Positions 23,933 through 38,100 of a DNA stretch of 64,000 nt are shown here, one piece after another. Under the pieces are notes generated by a model, which saw only the letters and a program-made list of their open reading frames with translations, did no database searches and was not told the origin of the DNA. The position numbers were made by a program, and so were the translations under genes. Position 1 is the first letter of the stretch, and every line of letters begins with the position of its first letter. Origin of the DNA: Leucaena leucocephala (lineage: Eukaryota > Streptophyta > Magnoliopsida > Fabales > Fabaceae); NCBI GenBank assembly GCA_037074615.1, contig CM073520.1, positions 34,591,527 through 34,655,526 on the forward strand, written 5' to 3'.

Positions 23933-24774
23933 GTAAGCTTAAAATATAAATGAAACTTAAGGTAAAGGAAATTTCATGCAAAATGAACTAAAAGTATATT
24001 CAATTCCCTTTTTTCTCATACCAGTTGTTAACCTCTTCTTTTCTCCACCAGATATGCCTCTTCTCATCTGATCTCCCACCAAGGTATCAGCACAAATTTC
24101 CAATCCTAGAATCTGAGTCCATTTTCTTTATATGTTAGAAAGAAGCAAGGTACTTACGCTACTGACTGAAAATGAAAGTGATTAAAAATATCATAGAAAT
24201 AAAAGCAGTAAACCTTGAGCATATAATCTGTAACAAGGCTTGTTTCTTGGCCAGCCATGGAAGTTGCTTTCATGAAAGCATCTATCTCAGGTTCAGGTTT
24301 GATTCCAGCTTGCTTTTCTTGTTCTAACAATTGCAGAAGCAGATCGTACCTTGTTCCAACTCCTAAACAACGCCCCGAAAAGTCCAGAGTTTCTCTAACT
24401 GTCATTCCTCCATAATGAAGATCATGCTGACTTATTTATGCACATACTCTTTGAGGCACAAACTCTGATAACTCATTACCACAGAATGTGATTTCTCCTG
24501 ATACCTGATAATTTGATCATGACCAATCCAGAGTTTAGACTTTAGACATACAAGTATTTAAGACAATAAAGCCCAAAGTTGACATTTAACAATTTTTGTA
24601 AAGAATTCTTTGACTTGACTTCCTGGATTTGGTTTATTCTTTTTAGAGTTGGAAGGCTTCTTATTATGCATTGTTAAGAGTATTGGATGACCAATCGTAA
24701 GCAATAATGCACATTCTTAAACACAATCCTGGTAGACTTTAAGATTCAACAATAAAAATTTGGAAAAAGTGCAC

Positions 24775-25088
24775 ATTTAGTCTTTTAACTTTACAAGAAG
24801 TTTTATTTTAGTTTCTTTATTTTATAAAATTTCTTTTTAGTCCTTTAATCCTAATCTAGTTAACAAAAAATGTCGATATTTAAATTAAAAGTGTTGACAA
24901 AACATTTTTAAATGCTGGCATCTTAAATTCAATTTTTAAAATACCAATAATTGTTATAAAAAAGATATTATTTGAGATTGACTCTAACGTGTGTTAAGGT
25001 TAAGAGATTGAGAAAATAATTTATAAAATTAGAGGACTAAATTAAAACTTTATATAAAGTTGGAGGATCAAAAATAAAATTTTAGGGT
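24775..25088. mobile_element. Second foldback family
   Basis: The left arm has TTTTATTTTAGTTTCTTTAT, then TTTTTAGTCCTTTAA. The right arm has AGAGGACTAAATTAAAAC, then GGAGGATCAAAAATAAAATT. The arms are imperfect reverse complements around a short loop. It lies in the exon 4/5 intron of paralogue A. Confidence 0.5.
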
Positions 25089-27210
25089 AGAAACTTCAAC
25101 TCCTCAAATCACTCCCAAGTGGAATCTCAAATTCATCATTCAAACAAAATTGAACTAGCTGAAATTAAGCAAGAGCATGCATGACCAACCCTTAAATCCT
25201 TGTCTGATTTGGCTGCAAGTGCCTGAAGCAGTGTAGTTTTTCCTGATCCTGGAGGCCCCAAAAGTAAAGTCATTCTAGAAAGTGTAAAAAAGAGGGCGAA
25301 GGTTAGCAAAATACCCAAAATAATGCATAATTAAAAAGATGGCTAAATGTCGCATAAGTTGAAATCATAGGAGGAATTTAGATAATGATACAATTTATAA
25401 CAACCTTGAAGGCTTAAGGATTCCACTGACATGTTGGAGTATGTTGACAATCCTTTTCTTAGATGGGAAAAGCTTAATTGATCCAAGAACTCCCTAGTTT
25501 ATCACAAACAATACTAAGAAAGACCGACAACTTTTTAACAGTATATTTTATTGAAGGCAGAAAAAAATCAGATAATATAAGTTTTATTGATCGTAAAGAG
25601 CTATAAAGTCCATTTCAATGTTTTTTTTGAGTAAATAGTTATTTACTCTTCAAGATCACTTTTTTCTTTAATTGGTCTTTTAAAGATAAAATCTTTGTTT
25701 ATTCTCTCAATAAAAAAATTACTCCATCCAGCGTTATTATAAACTATTAATAATAACTTTAAATAAATTAATGAAGTTAGTTCAAATTAATTTTTTCTGA
25801 TAAAATATCATAATAACACCCAATAAAAAGTTATTAATTAGAGAAATTTAGTAAATTAGTTATGAACTTTTATATTTAGTTAGAGTCTTAGAGATATTAT
25901 GTAGAAAAAATTAATACTATAGATAAAATATATTATATTATGAAACATATTTATAATATTTAAATTTGCATTGTTAAGTTTATAATCATAATATGACAAG
26001 TGCATTCAATAATAACATGATAAGTACATTATTTCTTGAAGATATTATGTTATTAATTTAAAAAAAAATACGCTTGTGTTTTGACTGAAAAACTAGATGA
26101 TAATGATTTTTTTTAAAAAAAAAAGCTCTAAATTTTGTAATTATGAAAAAAAAAGTGTACGAATAGAAAAAATAAAAAAAATTAAAAAATCAAATACCTC
26201 AATTGCATTCATGATAGAATTGAGGAGAGTTGGGAGTGCTCTGGTTCCAATATATGCATCTCCTTCTATATTCAAATGCTCAAATCGAACTTCAATTTTC
26301 GGAATCTCTATCCCAACCCTATTTAGCAAAACCAAAATTTAAATTTAACTGCAGAAAATCAATAAAAATAAAATCAAAGCAGATTTCAGCTAAAGAAAAC
26401 TACACATACCTTTTAATTTCAAATTATTTTTCATCATTCTATAAATACCCACTTCAAGAAAACTATCAATTATCGCTTCAGGAACTATCAGGATGCATTT
26501 AAACTATTCCAAGACTTCATTTTTATATCTTTGTATTGAGAAATGATAAAAGACAAAAGAAAGGAAAATAAACTAGACTTTTACGTTTTATTTAAATCTT
26601 GTATTTTTTTCCTTTTTTCAATAGAAGTATATTATAAAAAGTGTTCAATTTAAAATTAAAATAAAATAAATTTTAATTCCTTATTCTGTTTCTTCAATCT
26701 AAACACATTCAAAAAATATATTTAAAAGTTTCAAGGAGGAGAAAATTAAACAAATAAATAAAAAGAGAATATAATTTTTTTTACACTAGTTAAAAATGCC
26801 TTATAAAATTGGTTGGATAATCGATCTAGATATAGGCTTTTCTACACCGGATATTACACCTTGTAGAGAAATATTATTCTACACCAATTATTGAGTTGGT
26901 GTAGAAAAGATTGACAAAAAAATCATATTCACTTTCTATATCCATTGTTTGCCAATAACTTACTTATCAAGAAATGTGTTCCATGCAAAAAGAAGTTAGC
27001 AAAGAGAGAAAGAAGTGACTTACTTATCAATCCTGTCCCTAAGCCTACGCAAAAACTTGTCATGATCTTTTTCAACATTCTTGAGAATGCTGTTCAAGAG
27101 AAACCTCTTTTCCAGCTGGTCAAGCTTGGTGACATCAATCTCTTCATAATCATCACTGTTGCTCTTCATCCTCTCCAATGTAGGAAGCCTTGCTAATTGG
27201 TTTCTGATTT

Positions 27211-29199
27211 CTATAAGCAAGCGTGAAGGAAAATCCTTACGTGAGTAATGATGCTGGTTTGAGAGATTTCAAATTCTCAGAACAAATAACATGATCTTAG
27301 TAAGAAGATTTATAGTATAACATATGCCAGAAGAGGCTTTGAAAGTTTCAGATAGCATGGGAAATGGTCAAAAGAATATGGGGTATCAGTATATTACAGA
27401 GAAGAAGCCAAACGAAAAGAAAGAAGATAGAGTATTGATTCATGGGGGAATCAGTAAATACAGAGAAAAAGGCAAGACAAAGAATTAAGGAGTGTTGATG
27501 ATTTACAACATAGAACAAAGTATTTGTAAGATGATATTTCCAAGAACATCATTTCGGAGTATACTAGAAGAACATTATCTTATACAAGTATTAAAAAACT
27601 TGTCAATGTTATAGGAACATGAATCATTTTAAAATTTTATAGAATAAAAATACTGATTAATTGGTGATTAGTTTAAGACAAGGGTAATACAAGCATAGCA
27701 ATATCATAACATATTCTGATCATATAATAGACAAAATAATAACTCCAGAGAGACATTCGCATTCCACAGGTTTTGGGATAACACTATATGATTAGACTTA
27801 GAGTTGACAAAGAGTCAATTCAAACATGACAAGTCTCACCTAGCAATTTCATCCATTCTCTTAAAGACATTTTCTACATTTACATAAATTTAAACTCGAA
27901 ATAAGTAGTCATAACCTCTGCCATTAGAAGTAACAAAGTTTATGTCAGTAAATAATGGTGATGCTACTCACAGATTTTAGTGGATGCTTGCTAATTTGTC
28001 TTTGTTGGGCACAAGAGCAAACTAAAAGGGGAGAGTCCAACTAGGCCCTATAGCAACACCATGTATAGTCAATGAGTTACGGTAAGGAATATACTCGTAT
28101 TCTATAAGGATGTAAGTTTGATTTCCATTACTATTGTGATGGATCTTTTAGTAAGCGATCTCGTAAGTCCCTTATAAACTCTCTCTAAACCCTGGGCTAT
28201 ACTCTAGTCTTAGTAGGAGATCGATACTAAACCCATATCAACTTTTTTTGTACAAAAAAAATAGCAACACGATGTATAGAAGTATCCTAACTCAAAACTC
28301 AAGATGCTGGATATATGTGGGACTTCTCCTCACATCAAGCCAAATTCACTCGCTTGATATCCCAACCGCCTTCAGATTAATTCCTTTCTTCTTTAATCTT
28401 ACAGGGCCAACAGTTGATACGTATCACTTGCTTCTATTGTTATGAAAGGTTAATATGTTACTTTGTCTTCAACAAAACTTTGTAGAAGGGCATATGGCAC
28501 TATCTAATTCTTCTATAATTCAAATGCAAGGTAATGAGAATAAATATTAAAAGATGGGCTGTAATAAGATAACTTCTTTCAATTGAATGAAAAAAAGAAA
28601 GAAAAAGAAATCATTGCGAAGGGGAAATAAATATTAGAGGGAAAAGAGGATAAGTATCCTGTCAAAGTTGTAATGAAGAAAAATAGGAAAAGGCAAATAA
28701 AAAACTTCAATATCATAAGGTTCTCCAATTCCTTTACACAATAATATAAGAGACAATTTTAAGTCTACGGATCTTTCCTTCGTGAATAAGTCTAACGCCA
28801 TTATAAGAGGTACGGATAAGAAAAAGTATGGGGTAATACAGTTATATACCCCTTTTATTTGGAAAGAACAACTACGCGCGGCAAAATAGTTTTGCAAACT
28901 CTCTTCTTCCATTATTTCTGTAAAACCAAAGTTAGAGTCCAAGTGATTCTACTTATCTGTATAGGTTCAAGATCAGAAAGCAGGAATTAGGTATACTTTC
29001 TATATCAACAAAAATAGATTAAAGGCAATGATTAAACACCAGAGATCAACCTGGAGATTGAACAACATGTATATTGTTTGATGAAAAATTTCTATATACT
29101 TCTGATAAACTTTTTTTTTTTTTGGGAGTTACATATAGTACTTATTCTGACAGCAGTTAGTATACAGATATTGAGTAAAAATGTTTCTTTTTCTGTTCT
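27211..29199. other. Spacer between paralogue A and gene B
   Basis: About 2 kb that should hold gene A's former leader and promoter and gene B's 3' UTR. GGAAAATCCTTACGTGAGTA next to the truncated exon 1 of A resembles the leader-repeat sequence of gene B (43346-43790 and 44100-44140). A SINE-like element lies at 28060-28262. An unrecognised ~100-codon frame at 28942-28634 (minus) has no supported identity. Confidence 0.5.
28060..28262 (+). mobile_element. SINE-like element with T/A-rich tail
   Basis: B-box-like GTAAGTTTGATTTCC is followed by GTCCCTTATAAACTCTCTCT, then GATACTAAACCCATATCAAC and a TTTTTTTGTACAAAAAAAA tail. The distal half is shared with 6130-6220, and the central part with 16790-16925. 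Confidence 0.5.
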
Positions 29200-32100
29200 T
29201 TATCTTCTTTGGAAGTTAAGGAACTTGATGCCATAAGCAAATACAAAGAGAAATATAACAACAAAAGAAATATGAGCAACAGCAACAGTTCCAAGGAAAC
29301 CATAATCAAAGCCCATCTGTTTCTTAAGATAGTCTTTTACTGATATTGGTGCTGATCCAGGAACTTGTACAAGACTTGTTCTGTCTCCTATTTGTGAAGT
29401 CACAATTCCATATACACTCCAAGCTGTAGGGCTTGCCCAATAATACCACCTCCACCATACCGGAATTTGCTGCAAAAAAAGAAAAAAACCTCTTTGAAAT
29501 TTATGCCTCATGCAATCACATATTCATTTTTAAACTGAGTAAACAGACGGCTTAGTGCATAAGACTCTCATCAGGTGGGGTATGAGCCACAAATTTAAAT
29601 AGTCTTATCCTTGCAAGAGGAGCAGTTGTTTCCAGGATTTGAACATGTGAACTCTATGTTACATGGCAACAACCTTACCGTCACTCTAAGATTCACCTTA
29701 TTCATTATTAAACTGAGTAATTCAGACTGTTCCATCAAATTGCTAATACTATTCACATTTGGTCCCAACTAATCTCATCTAGGTGGGTGTTAATAGGTGT
29801 AATTGATCAAACAAACTTGTACTCCTTTAGGTCTTAAAGAACAAATAAACTAACTTTCTAAGATTAAGAAAAGTGGTTAACTTAATTGTATCACGAATTG
29901 AAAATTCTTTCCACAAATGCTTTCAGTTTAATGTTAGAACTTCTACCTTATATTTAATAACTCTTAATTACTATTCCCTATTTACTGAAGGGTATAATTG
30001 AAATAATGTAATTAATAGACCAAACATAAAATTCGTTTCTTATAATTTGAACAAAAGCTAGTCTCCCAAAATTCCCTTGTATTCAAGGCGTGAGAGAGTA
30101 TCATTTAAGTCAATGTTGTGTTTTTTAGCTGTGTATTGAACTATTTCAACTTACAGGTGTATATCTGATCAAATATTATGGCAAGAGAAAAAGAAAAGTT
30201 GAACAACAGATACTATGATACTGAAACTGAATGCTTCACAAAGATCATTGAAGGAAAGTAAATACCTTTCTTGGGATGATGAAACCAGTGAAGAGATTCC
30301 AGAAAGTGAGAAAGAAGGACATAACAATTGCAGCGATTTGGTGGTTTGGTGTTAGAGCAACGGTCATCATCCCATAAAGTGTGAAGTAGACGAAGGACAA
30401 GAAGACAAAGAAGTAGAACCACAAGAACTTGTCAACTTTCCAAGTGAACCCAATCATTGAGAAAAGGATAAGGCTATAAACAAGAGTTTGGATTGCCACA
30501 TAAATCGTCTCTACTGCTACCTGCAATGAAATTGTTTGCATAGAGTCAAATTTCTCATTATGTAGGATCATCATATAGAAAAACGTCTTATGGAGTTGAA
30601 ACAAGATCAAACTTCTAAGAAGAAAAGTGATATTAGAAAAAAGGGAAAATTAATCTTTTGGTCCTTATAGTTTTGACTCAGTTATAGCTTAGTCAAAATC
30701 TTTGACTTGTTGTAACTCAATTCAATCCCTATAATTTTAACTCAATTAAAACTTAGTTCGTGAATTTTAACTTATACTTAATCCCTGTAGTTTTAACCAT
30801 TTAAAGCTTTAGTCCCTAAGTTTCATGAAATATATACTTTTATTTTCAAAAATATATGGAGTAATCTTTTAAATGGTTAAAGTATAGGAACTGAGTTGTA
30901 TCGAGTTAAAGTTCAGAAACTAAGTTAGAATTGAGTTAAAACTATAGGGATTGAGTTGCACTGACTGAATTACAATTGAATTAAAATTATAAGAACAAAA
31001 AGATTAATTTTCCTTAAAGAAGACAAGAATTGTTGAGATCAACTTGGCACAACAAGAGGAACAGTTGGATTCACCTGAGCAAAAGCATAAGGGATAGCTG
31101 AGTACATTCCAGCTGCTCTTTCACGGTAGAAAACAGTTCTTTCTATTGCAACAACAGGTTGGACAGCAGAAGTGTTTGTGGCTCCGAGGAAGAAAATAGC
31201 AGAAAATACAGCACCCATCAGATTGAACAGTTCTTGTTCTCTTTGTCTGCAAACAAAAAAATTCTTATTCATGAGTCTGAAATTATTTCACACTGAGGAT
31301 TACTCAGCACAACATGTAGAATGTTGACATGGTATTAGTTTCAATGATGAAGCAATTCTTTAATTACTTTGAAGGAAAACTTGTGGACTTACGTTTCATG
31401 GCCTTGGTCCCAGAAAATGAGCCCAAAAATGACACCAACAATTATTGTCAAGCCCAACCTGATGGCATTATACTGTGGATTCCTCCAATAAGACCAGTGT
31501 TGTTTCCAAAAACAAGCTTTGCATTGTGTTATAAATGGCTGTGAGTATCTTGTTGGGAAGTATAGATCCTTTGCTCCTGGTGCTGGTGTGCTTAGCTCTT
31601 TAATAAGTTTCTGATTCCTCCTGTAAATAAGTTGAAATATATATATACATATATATATGTGCCTAATTTCTGGTATTAAAAAAGTGAAATTAATCTTTTG
31701 GTCCTAATCGTTTTGATTGGTTGTAACTCAATCCTTAAACTTTGACTTAGTACAATTCAATCTAGTTAAGACTCAATTAAAACTTGATTCATGAACTTTA
31801 ACTCACTGCAACTTAGTTCTTATAGTTTTAACTATTTAAAACTTTAGTCCCTAAACTTTATAAAATATATAATTTTATTTTCTAAAATATAGGGATTAAT
31901 ATTTTAAATAGTTAAACTATAAGGATCAAGTTGTATTGAGTTAAAATTTAGATACTGAATTACAACGAGTAAAAACTATAGGAACTGAGTTATACCAACT
32001 TAAAGTTTAAAGACTCAATTACCACCGAGTCAAAACTATAAAGTCCAAAAAATTAATCTTTCCTATAAAAAGACACAAAGGCTACTACTACTTACTGATA

Positions 32101-35100
32101 TAATTCAGACTTGTAGTACAGTTCTGCAAAGTCTACACCTATATGAGACTCAGCTGCTGTAGAAGTGATCTCCAACATCCACGTGGCAGGGTTGGTTCCA
32201 TCTTTGATCTTAGGAACTGATGGAATGGACTGAACATTTCACAAAGGTTTCTCAATGCATGTTGTATGATATGATTATTAACAAATTACTATACTTAGCC
32301 AAAAAGCCATACTCACTTCAAAGTACTCTATTAAGTTCTGAGAATGTCGACCAAGGGGACCACTATATATGACTTGTCCTCCTCTCTTCATCAAAAGCAA
32401 CTAAAGACAAGACGAGATGGAGTGAGTAAGAATCGTTTCTTCATGACAATCCTTAAACATATGATACGTATTCCAAATATTGAAAGCGGGAACTACTATG
32501 TTGTTCTAAAAAAGGATTTAATAATTAAAAAGTCTCAAATAATATAAATTTATTGTCAATTCCTACACTGAAATTAACAATTGTTAACTCCTCAGTTATC
32601 ATTAAGATTTTTGGATAATTAAGTCTCTTGTTTAGGAATTTATAGTAATTCCCCCATATTGAAAAGCCATAAGACAAGTTACACCTAAGTTTTCTTGCCC
32701 TTCAAGTCATGTACCTCGTCGAAAGCTTCAAATATGCCAATGCTTGGTTGATGAATTGTGCAGACAACGGTTCGCCCTGTGTTCACCGTATTTCTAATGG
32801 TACGCATGACAATGGCTGCAGCTCGAGCATCGAGGCCAGATGTTGGCTCATCCATGAAGATTATGGAAGGATTTGTAACCAACTCTACAGCAATGGTGAG
32901 TCTCTTTCTTTGCTCAGTTGATAAACCGTCTATTCCTGGAAGCCCTACAAGAAAATCTTTCACAGCATGTAACTCAACCAGCTCCATAACTTCCTCAACA
33001 AACATCTGCAATACAGAAAGGACACCATCTAAGAATAGCGTTGGAGTTTATGGTCATATTTCAATTTCTTAGTAGTCACTATGATCTCAACCTAGAAGCG
33101 CATGCATATGCTTTTACAGATAAATCATGGCATATCAGTTTAACCTCGCATGTTTTTATAGTGTGTGTTTTGTTTAGCTGTGAGAAAATATATAGAGTGA
33201 AATTGATCTATAACTATGATTTTGAGAATAGATTTGGTTGTAATCAGTATTTAAAATCAATTTATTTGACCCATTTTGGGTATACTTGAAAAAATATCCA
33301 AACACCTTATTCATACCAAAATCAATTATGAACCAAAAATCATAGTTACTCCTCTAATCTAAATATAAGTCACTCTCAACCACCTCACTGTAACAAAGGA
33401 GGAGCAGTTTACTTATTACATTTGTCTTATCTTGGAATTTTTTTTCAATTTTACCCCTATTAATCAATGTGCATTCTTTCTCATATCTCTCCTCTCTTTA
33501 TAATTAAAGAAGGGAAAATATTTACGAATAAACATTAATTACTCTTCAAGTGACTGATATTGTGAACCAAAGAATCTTTCTAGAAGGCAACCTATATTTT
33601 GAACCAGAGGAAGCATCTCATAAACTATCAAACATTCTTGTTTATGTCAAAATCAATTATGAATCCAAAACCATGGAAATCTCATGAACTACCAAATACC
33701 TCTATGCATGCTAGAATCAATTAGGAACCAAAAACCATGATTATCTTATAATTATATTTTATTAAAATTATCCAAACACTCTTTTTTTAAATCAATTATG
33801 CTTATAAATCAATTATTTAAGCTTTGTTTTATCCACTGATAATCCAAATGCGCACGAAGCATATATAAGAAACATGATTTACGGTCTCAATTGATTTTAA
33901 TCAATCTCTGATAAGACTAAAGTAAATACCTTCTGTGTTTCTCTATTGACCTCCTTACCAAGACGGAGCCAAGCAGAAAATATGAGAGATTCATAGACTG
34001 TGACATGTGGAGAATGGATATCATTTTGTTCACAATAACCACTGATCCGAGCAAAAGTTGCTTGCTTCTTTGGAAAACCAGAAATACTTATGCTTCCTTC
34101 AATATAGCCACCGGTTTTTCTTCCGGCGAGAACATCCATCAAAGTAGTTTTGCCAGCACCACTCACACCAACTAGTGCAGTTAAAACTCCAGGTCTAAAA
34201 GCACCACTCACATTGCTTAGAATCTGAAGCCTTCTTTCTGCAATTCCTTGTTTCTTCATTTCCTATCATACAAAAAACTTATCAAGTCCGAAACATCTTG
34301 GTTATTATATGAATATGTGTGGATCAGAAAACTTCTCTTGTCATGATTACTTTGAGAAGATGATTAAATAAGACGAGTGTAGAAATTTACAGTTGGCATA
34401 TCGACGTAATAATTCACGTGATCAAAAGCAAGTGATAGGGGCTGAAAAGGCAACACCATTCCCCTCTTAGTTGTTGCACTCTCTGCTGCTTTAGGATTTG
34501 AACTGTCTTGGATGTTGCTTGCAACCATACCAATGCCTGTATAATTACCATTAGCTGGTAATTAAAGAAGAATATCTTAATTGTTTCAATATCCAAAAAG
34601 GATAAAATTTCCACAGAAGCTTTTCAGGTTGGAATATACAAAAAATTATATCATTCCCTCCTATCCTAAATATTGGAACTAGTGGAGGGATTTTCTTTAG
34701 TACTAAATATAAAACCTCAATCTATTTTGTCTATTAAATTTTTAAATTTCTTCCCTAAATTATCACTATTGATTACATATATTAAAGAGAGTTTTCATTA
34801 ATGGAGATAATGATTAAGGATAGTATTTTTAAGAAAATCAACATACGTTTGTTACAAATAACTAACCTAACTAATTTCTTTAATATAACTGATGAGAATA
34901 TAAATCTTTCTAGCAATGTATCTATAAGACAACCAATGAACCAAAGGTAAGATTCATTTACCTTCAAACAAGTTCTTAAGAGAAGTTGGGCTATCTTGCG
35001 TGGTTTTCATTTCTTGCATGTCAATGGATGATGATGATCCTGCCGTGCTTGTCCTTTTGACATCCTCCTCGACGATAATAGATTTAGAATCTCCAAATGC

Positions 35101-38100
35101 TGCAAATTGATACTTTAAGCCAGTCTCGAAAATTGAAGTTATGTATTAATGTGACAAAAGGTATATTAATAAATATGGTTACTTACGACTCAAGAAAGTT
35201 AATGCAGCAATGAAACAAATGTTGAAAAGTAGAGAAAAGCCTAGAAGAGCACCAACAGAGATCCAGTACCAATACTCTTCAGTAAACATCCCTCTAGCCT
35301 TGAGAAGAGCCTTTCCAACAGTAGGTTCAGGGATTCTTGGGTCAATATTAGGCTGTGGAAGAAAACATAAATATGCAGAAATGAACTATCAGTGAAGCGA
35401 TTCTACAAGTATAAAGAAATAATTGAGGAGAATTACTGTTCAGTCCCACGTAAGTAATTTAATAACTAAAAATCCTATAAGAAGTTGGCCACTTTTTAAT
35501 GATTAAATTATTTATGTGAGATTGTACAGTAATTCTCTTAAATAGTTGTCTTCACATTTAAAGTGTCTTACAGCACTCCATCTTTGGTCAAGGAATTCAT
35601 TGATGACTATGGCGTTTTGTCCATACATCATAGGAGAAGCATAGTAGCCCCATATCATCCATGGTTTTATGTCATCTGTAAAAGTAAAACATCCAAGTTT
35701 CACAGTTCTTCAATAAAGACCTTTGAATTTAAGTATGGAACTTTTTATCATCACTTGGTTAGAGGACCTCTGATATCAGATCAATAATCATGTCACAGAA
35801 AAGTTTAAGTTACGAAGTGAAAGCAGGTGAACATATTTTCTGTCATGATCTTTTGACCAGAAAAGCAGAAGTTAAAGACCAAAAATACAGACTGCTGCTT
35901 ACCTTTAGCAACTATGAAACCACCAAGGACAAAAACAAGTAGCAGTGTGAAGGTACCAAGTGTGTTTGCTACAATTTGTGTTCTTCCAAGTGCAGCAATG
36001 AAGCGGAAAAGAGATAAACCCATTTGATGCACACAAAAGAATGCCAAAAACTGACGAAAAAACCTGAAATATATACATTTTTCTAGATTCATCATCTATT
36101 ATAGTTTGAAATACAATCATTAATAAAAAAAATTACAGAAGAGTATGAGACTATGAGCTAACTCAATTATATGTGATTAAAGAAGTCATTTTTGTGGAGG
36201 ACCAGGTGGCATGAATGGATGGATCTCTTGACAACTTAGCCATAAATATTCTAGGGAAAATTAATCTTTTTGTTCCTATAGTTTTGACTCGGTTGTAACT
36301 CAGTTTTTTAACTCTGACTCGATACAACTCAGCCCCTATAGTTTTGACTCAATTAAAATTCGATCCCTAAACTTTAACTCACTACAACTCAGTATTTATA
36401 GTTTAATAATTTAAAATATCAATCCCTATATTTTAGAAAGTAAAATTATATATTTCATAAAGTTTAAGGACTGAAGTTTTAAATAAAACTATAAGGACTA
36501 AGTTGTATTGAGTCAAATTTTAAATATATCATCGAGTCAAAACTATAGAAATTGAATTATAAATTATAACAAAATCAAAACTATAGGGACCAAAAGATTT
36601 CAATATTCTAATACCTTGTTCAAGAACTATTCAGACACAAGATGAACTTGTTCATGTAAGTTGAAACATACCTACTAGCAGCAGGAGCAAATCCAATTGT
36701 ATAATAAGTAAGGATGACCCATAATCCTGATTCCATCAGAGAGAGAGGGATTCTGAGGACCCAAATGGGCAGTGCAAAAGCCCAAGCAGGGTAAAACAAG
36801 AAATCTCTCTGCTTGAAGAAAACAGGTAGCCTTAAAATGGTGAGTGCAAGTTCTGCCATGCCATTGAACATCACATTGACAAGACTGAAAAACAAAGCAC
36901 CAAAGAATTTCGTCCCATCTTCGAGCTTTCCATACTTCATTTCTGTCCTTAGAAACACTGTCAAGGCAATCAAAGACATTATTATGATCTGAGTCGTCTT
37001 GAATATATAAATGAACGAGTTTCGCTTCATCAAGAGCCACTCTCTCGCGAAGCAGGCCTTGAAAAGCTCCCATCTTGAAACTCCATACTTGTCTGTAACC
37101 AATGCAGCAGGATGAGCTTTTCTTTGATCATAAGGAATCTGAAGCTCTCTATAGAGTTTCTGACCAATGCAGTGCTTGTTGAAGTGGTCTGCTAAATCAG
37201 GAACACTAACATATTGGTAAGGTTTGTCCCTTCTGAACCAGTATTGTTCTTGGTCCTTCTTGGAAGTGACTTCTTGTAAGAAGTCTGCAATTCCTTTTCT
37301 TTCTGGGCATTTGAAGCCAGCTGTTTCGAAGAAATCGAGGATGTTCTCGCGTGGGCCTTGATATACTATATGGCCTTCTGCAAGTAAGATTATGTCATCG
37401 AAAAGGTCGTAGGTTTCCGGTGCAGGTTGCAGAAGAGAGATTATCATTGTAACATCCATGATATGGACCATCTGTCTCAAGAACCTAACTATTTGGAAAG
37501 TCGTGGAACTATCCAAACCAGTTGAAATTTCATCCATAAAGAAAGCTTTTGCAGGTCCAACCAGCATTTCACCTGCATCAATATTTTGATCTCACTATTT
37601 AAATGCGAAGTATTCAACAAACTAATTATGCAAAATTATATGATGTCATTTTGTGACAGATTCTCACTAAAATCATGTATGAGAGGAATATTGACAATGT
37701 TTTTGGAAAATAAAAGGATGAAACTAGAGCCAAAAATGATTATAGAAGGACTAGCTAATAAAATTTGTCTCCTATATTTATTTTTTTTTTTCAAATTAAT
37801 TTATCTAACTTGTTAACTAATATATAATATAATATTATATATTAGTATTTTAGGAAAATTATTATGAGATATTTTTAATAATTAACTAATTTATTTTATT
37901 TATTTAATAGATTTTATATTAAGAATTAAGAAGAGTATTTCTTTTACCAGTAGTTAATCGCTTCCTTTCTCCACCGGATATGCCCCTTCTCATCTCATCA
38001 CCCACCAAAGTATCAGCACATGTTTCCAATCCAAGAATCTGCCTTCATTTGTTAGACAATCCAGGAACTGGAGCTATATAATGACTTAATGAAAGAAAAT

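Larger units (their letters stand above)
14479..27210 (-). pseudogene. PDR-type ABCG transporter paralogue A, probable pseudogene
   Basis: Twenty exons matching gene B can be traced. 5' to 3' on the minus strand: 27210-27024 (partial exon 1), 26318-26198, 25493-25405, 25274-25190, 24504-24214, 24112-24022, 23184-22284, 21911-21751, 20838-20735, 20517-20352, 20262-20128, 19690-19545, 19293-18961, 18170-17880, 17448-17365, 17119-16986, 16704-16477, 16134-15963, 15496-15242, 14748-14479. Splice sites and phases are intact. Three defects appear. The first ~240 nt of exon 1, including the start, are not found, and homology begins at QLARLPTLERM. Exon 5 has an in-frame TAA at 24436-24438 where gene B has Tyr (CA[Y]ISQ). 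The NBD1 Walker-B reads FFMDGISTGLDSS, with Gly for the catalytic Glu. NBD2 motifs (GVSGAGKT, IFMDEPTSGLDA) and both membrane domains remain. Recent inactivation is likely; an assembly error at the stop is possible. Confidence 0.8.

Noticed and set aside
28634..28942. ~100-codon minus-strand open frame starting MDSNFGFTEIMEEESLQ between paralogue A and gene B
   Set aside because: No family is recognised, it does not continue paralogue A's exon 1 in any obvious way, and the second half is hydrophobic low-quality sequence. Probably chance.
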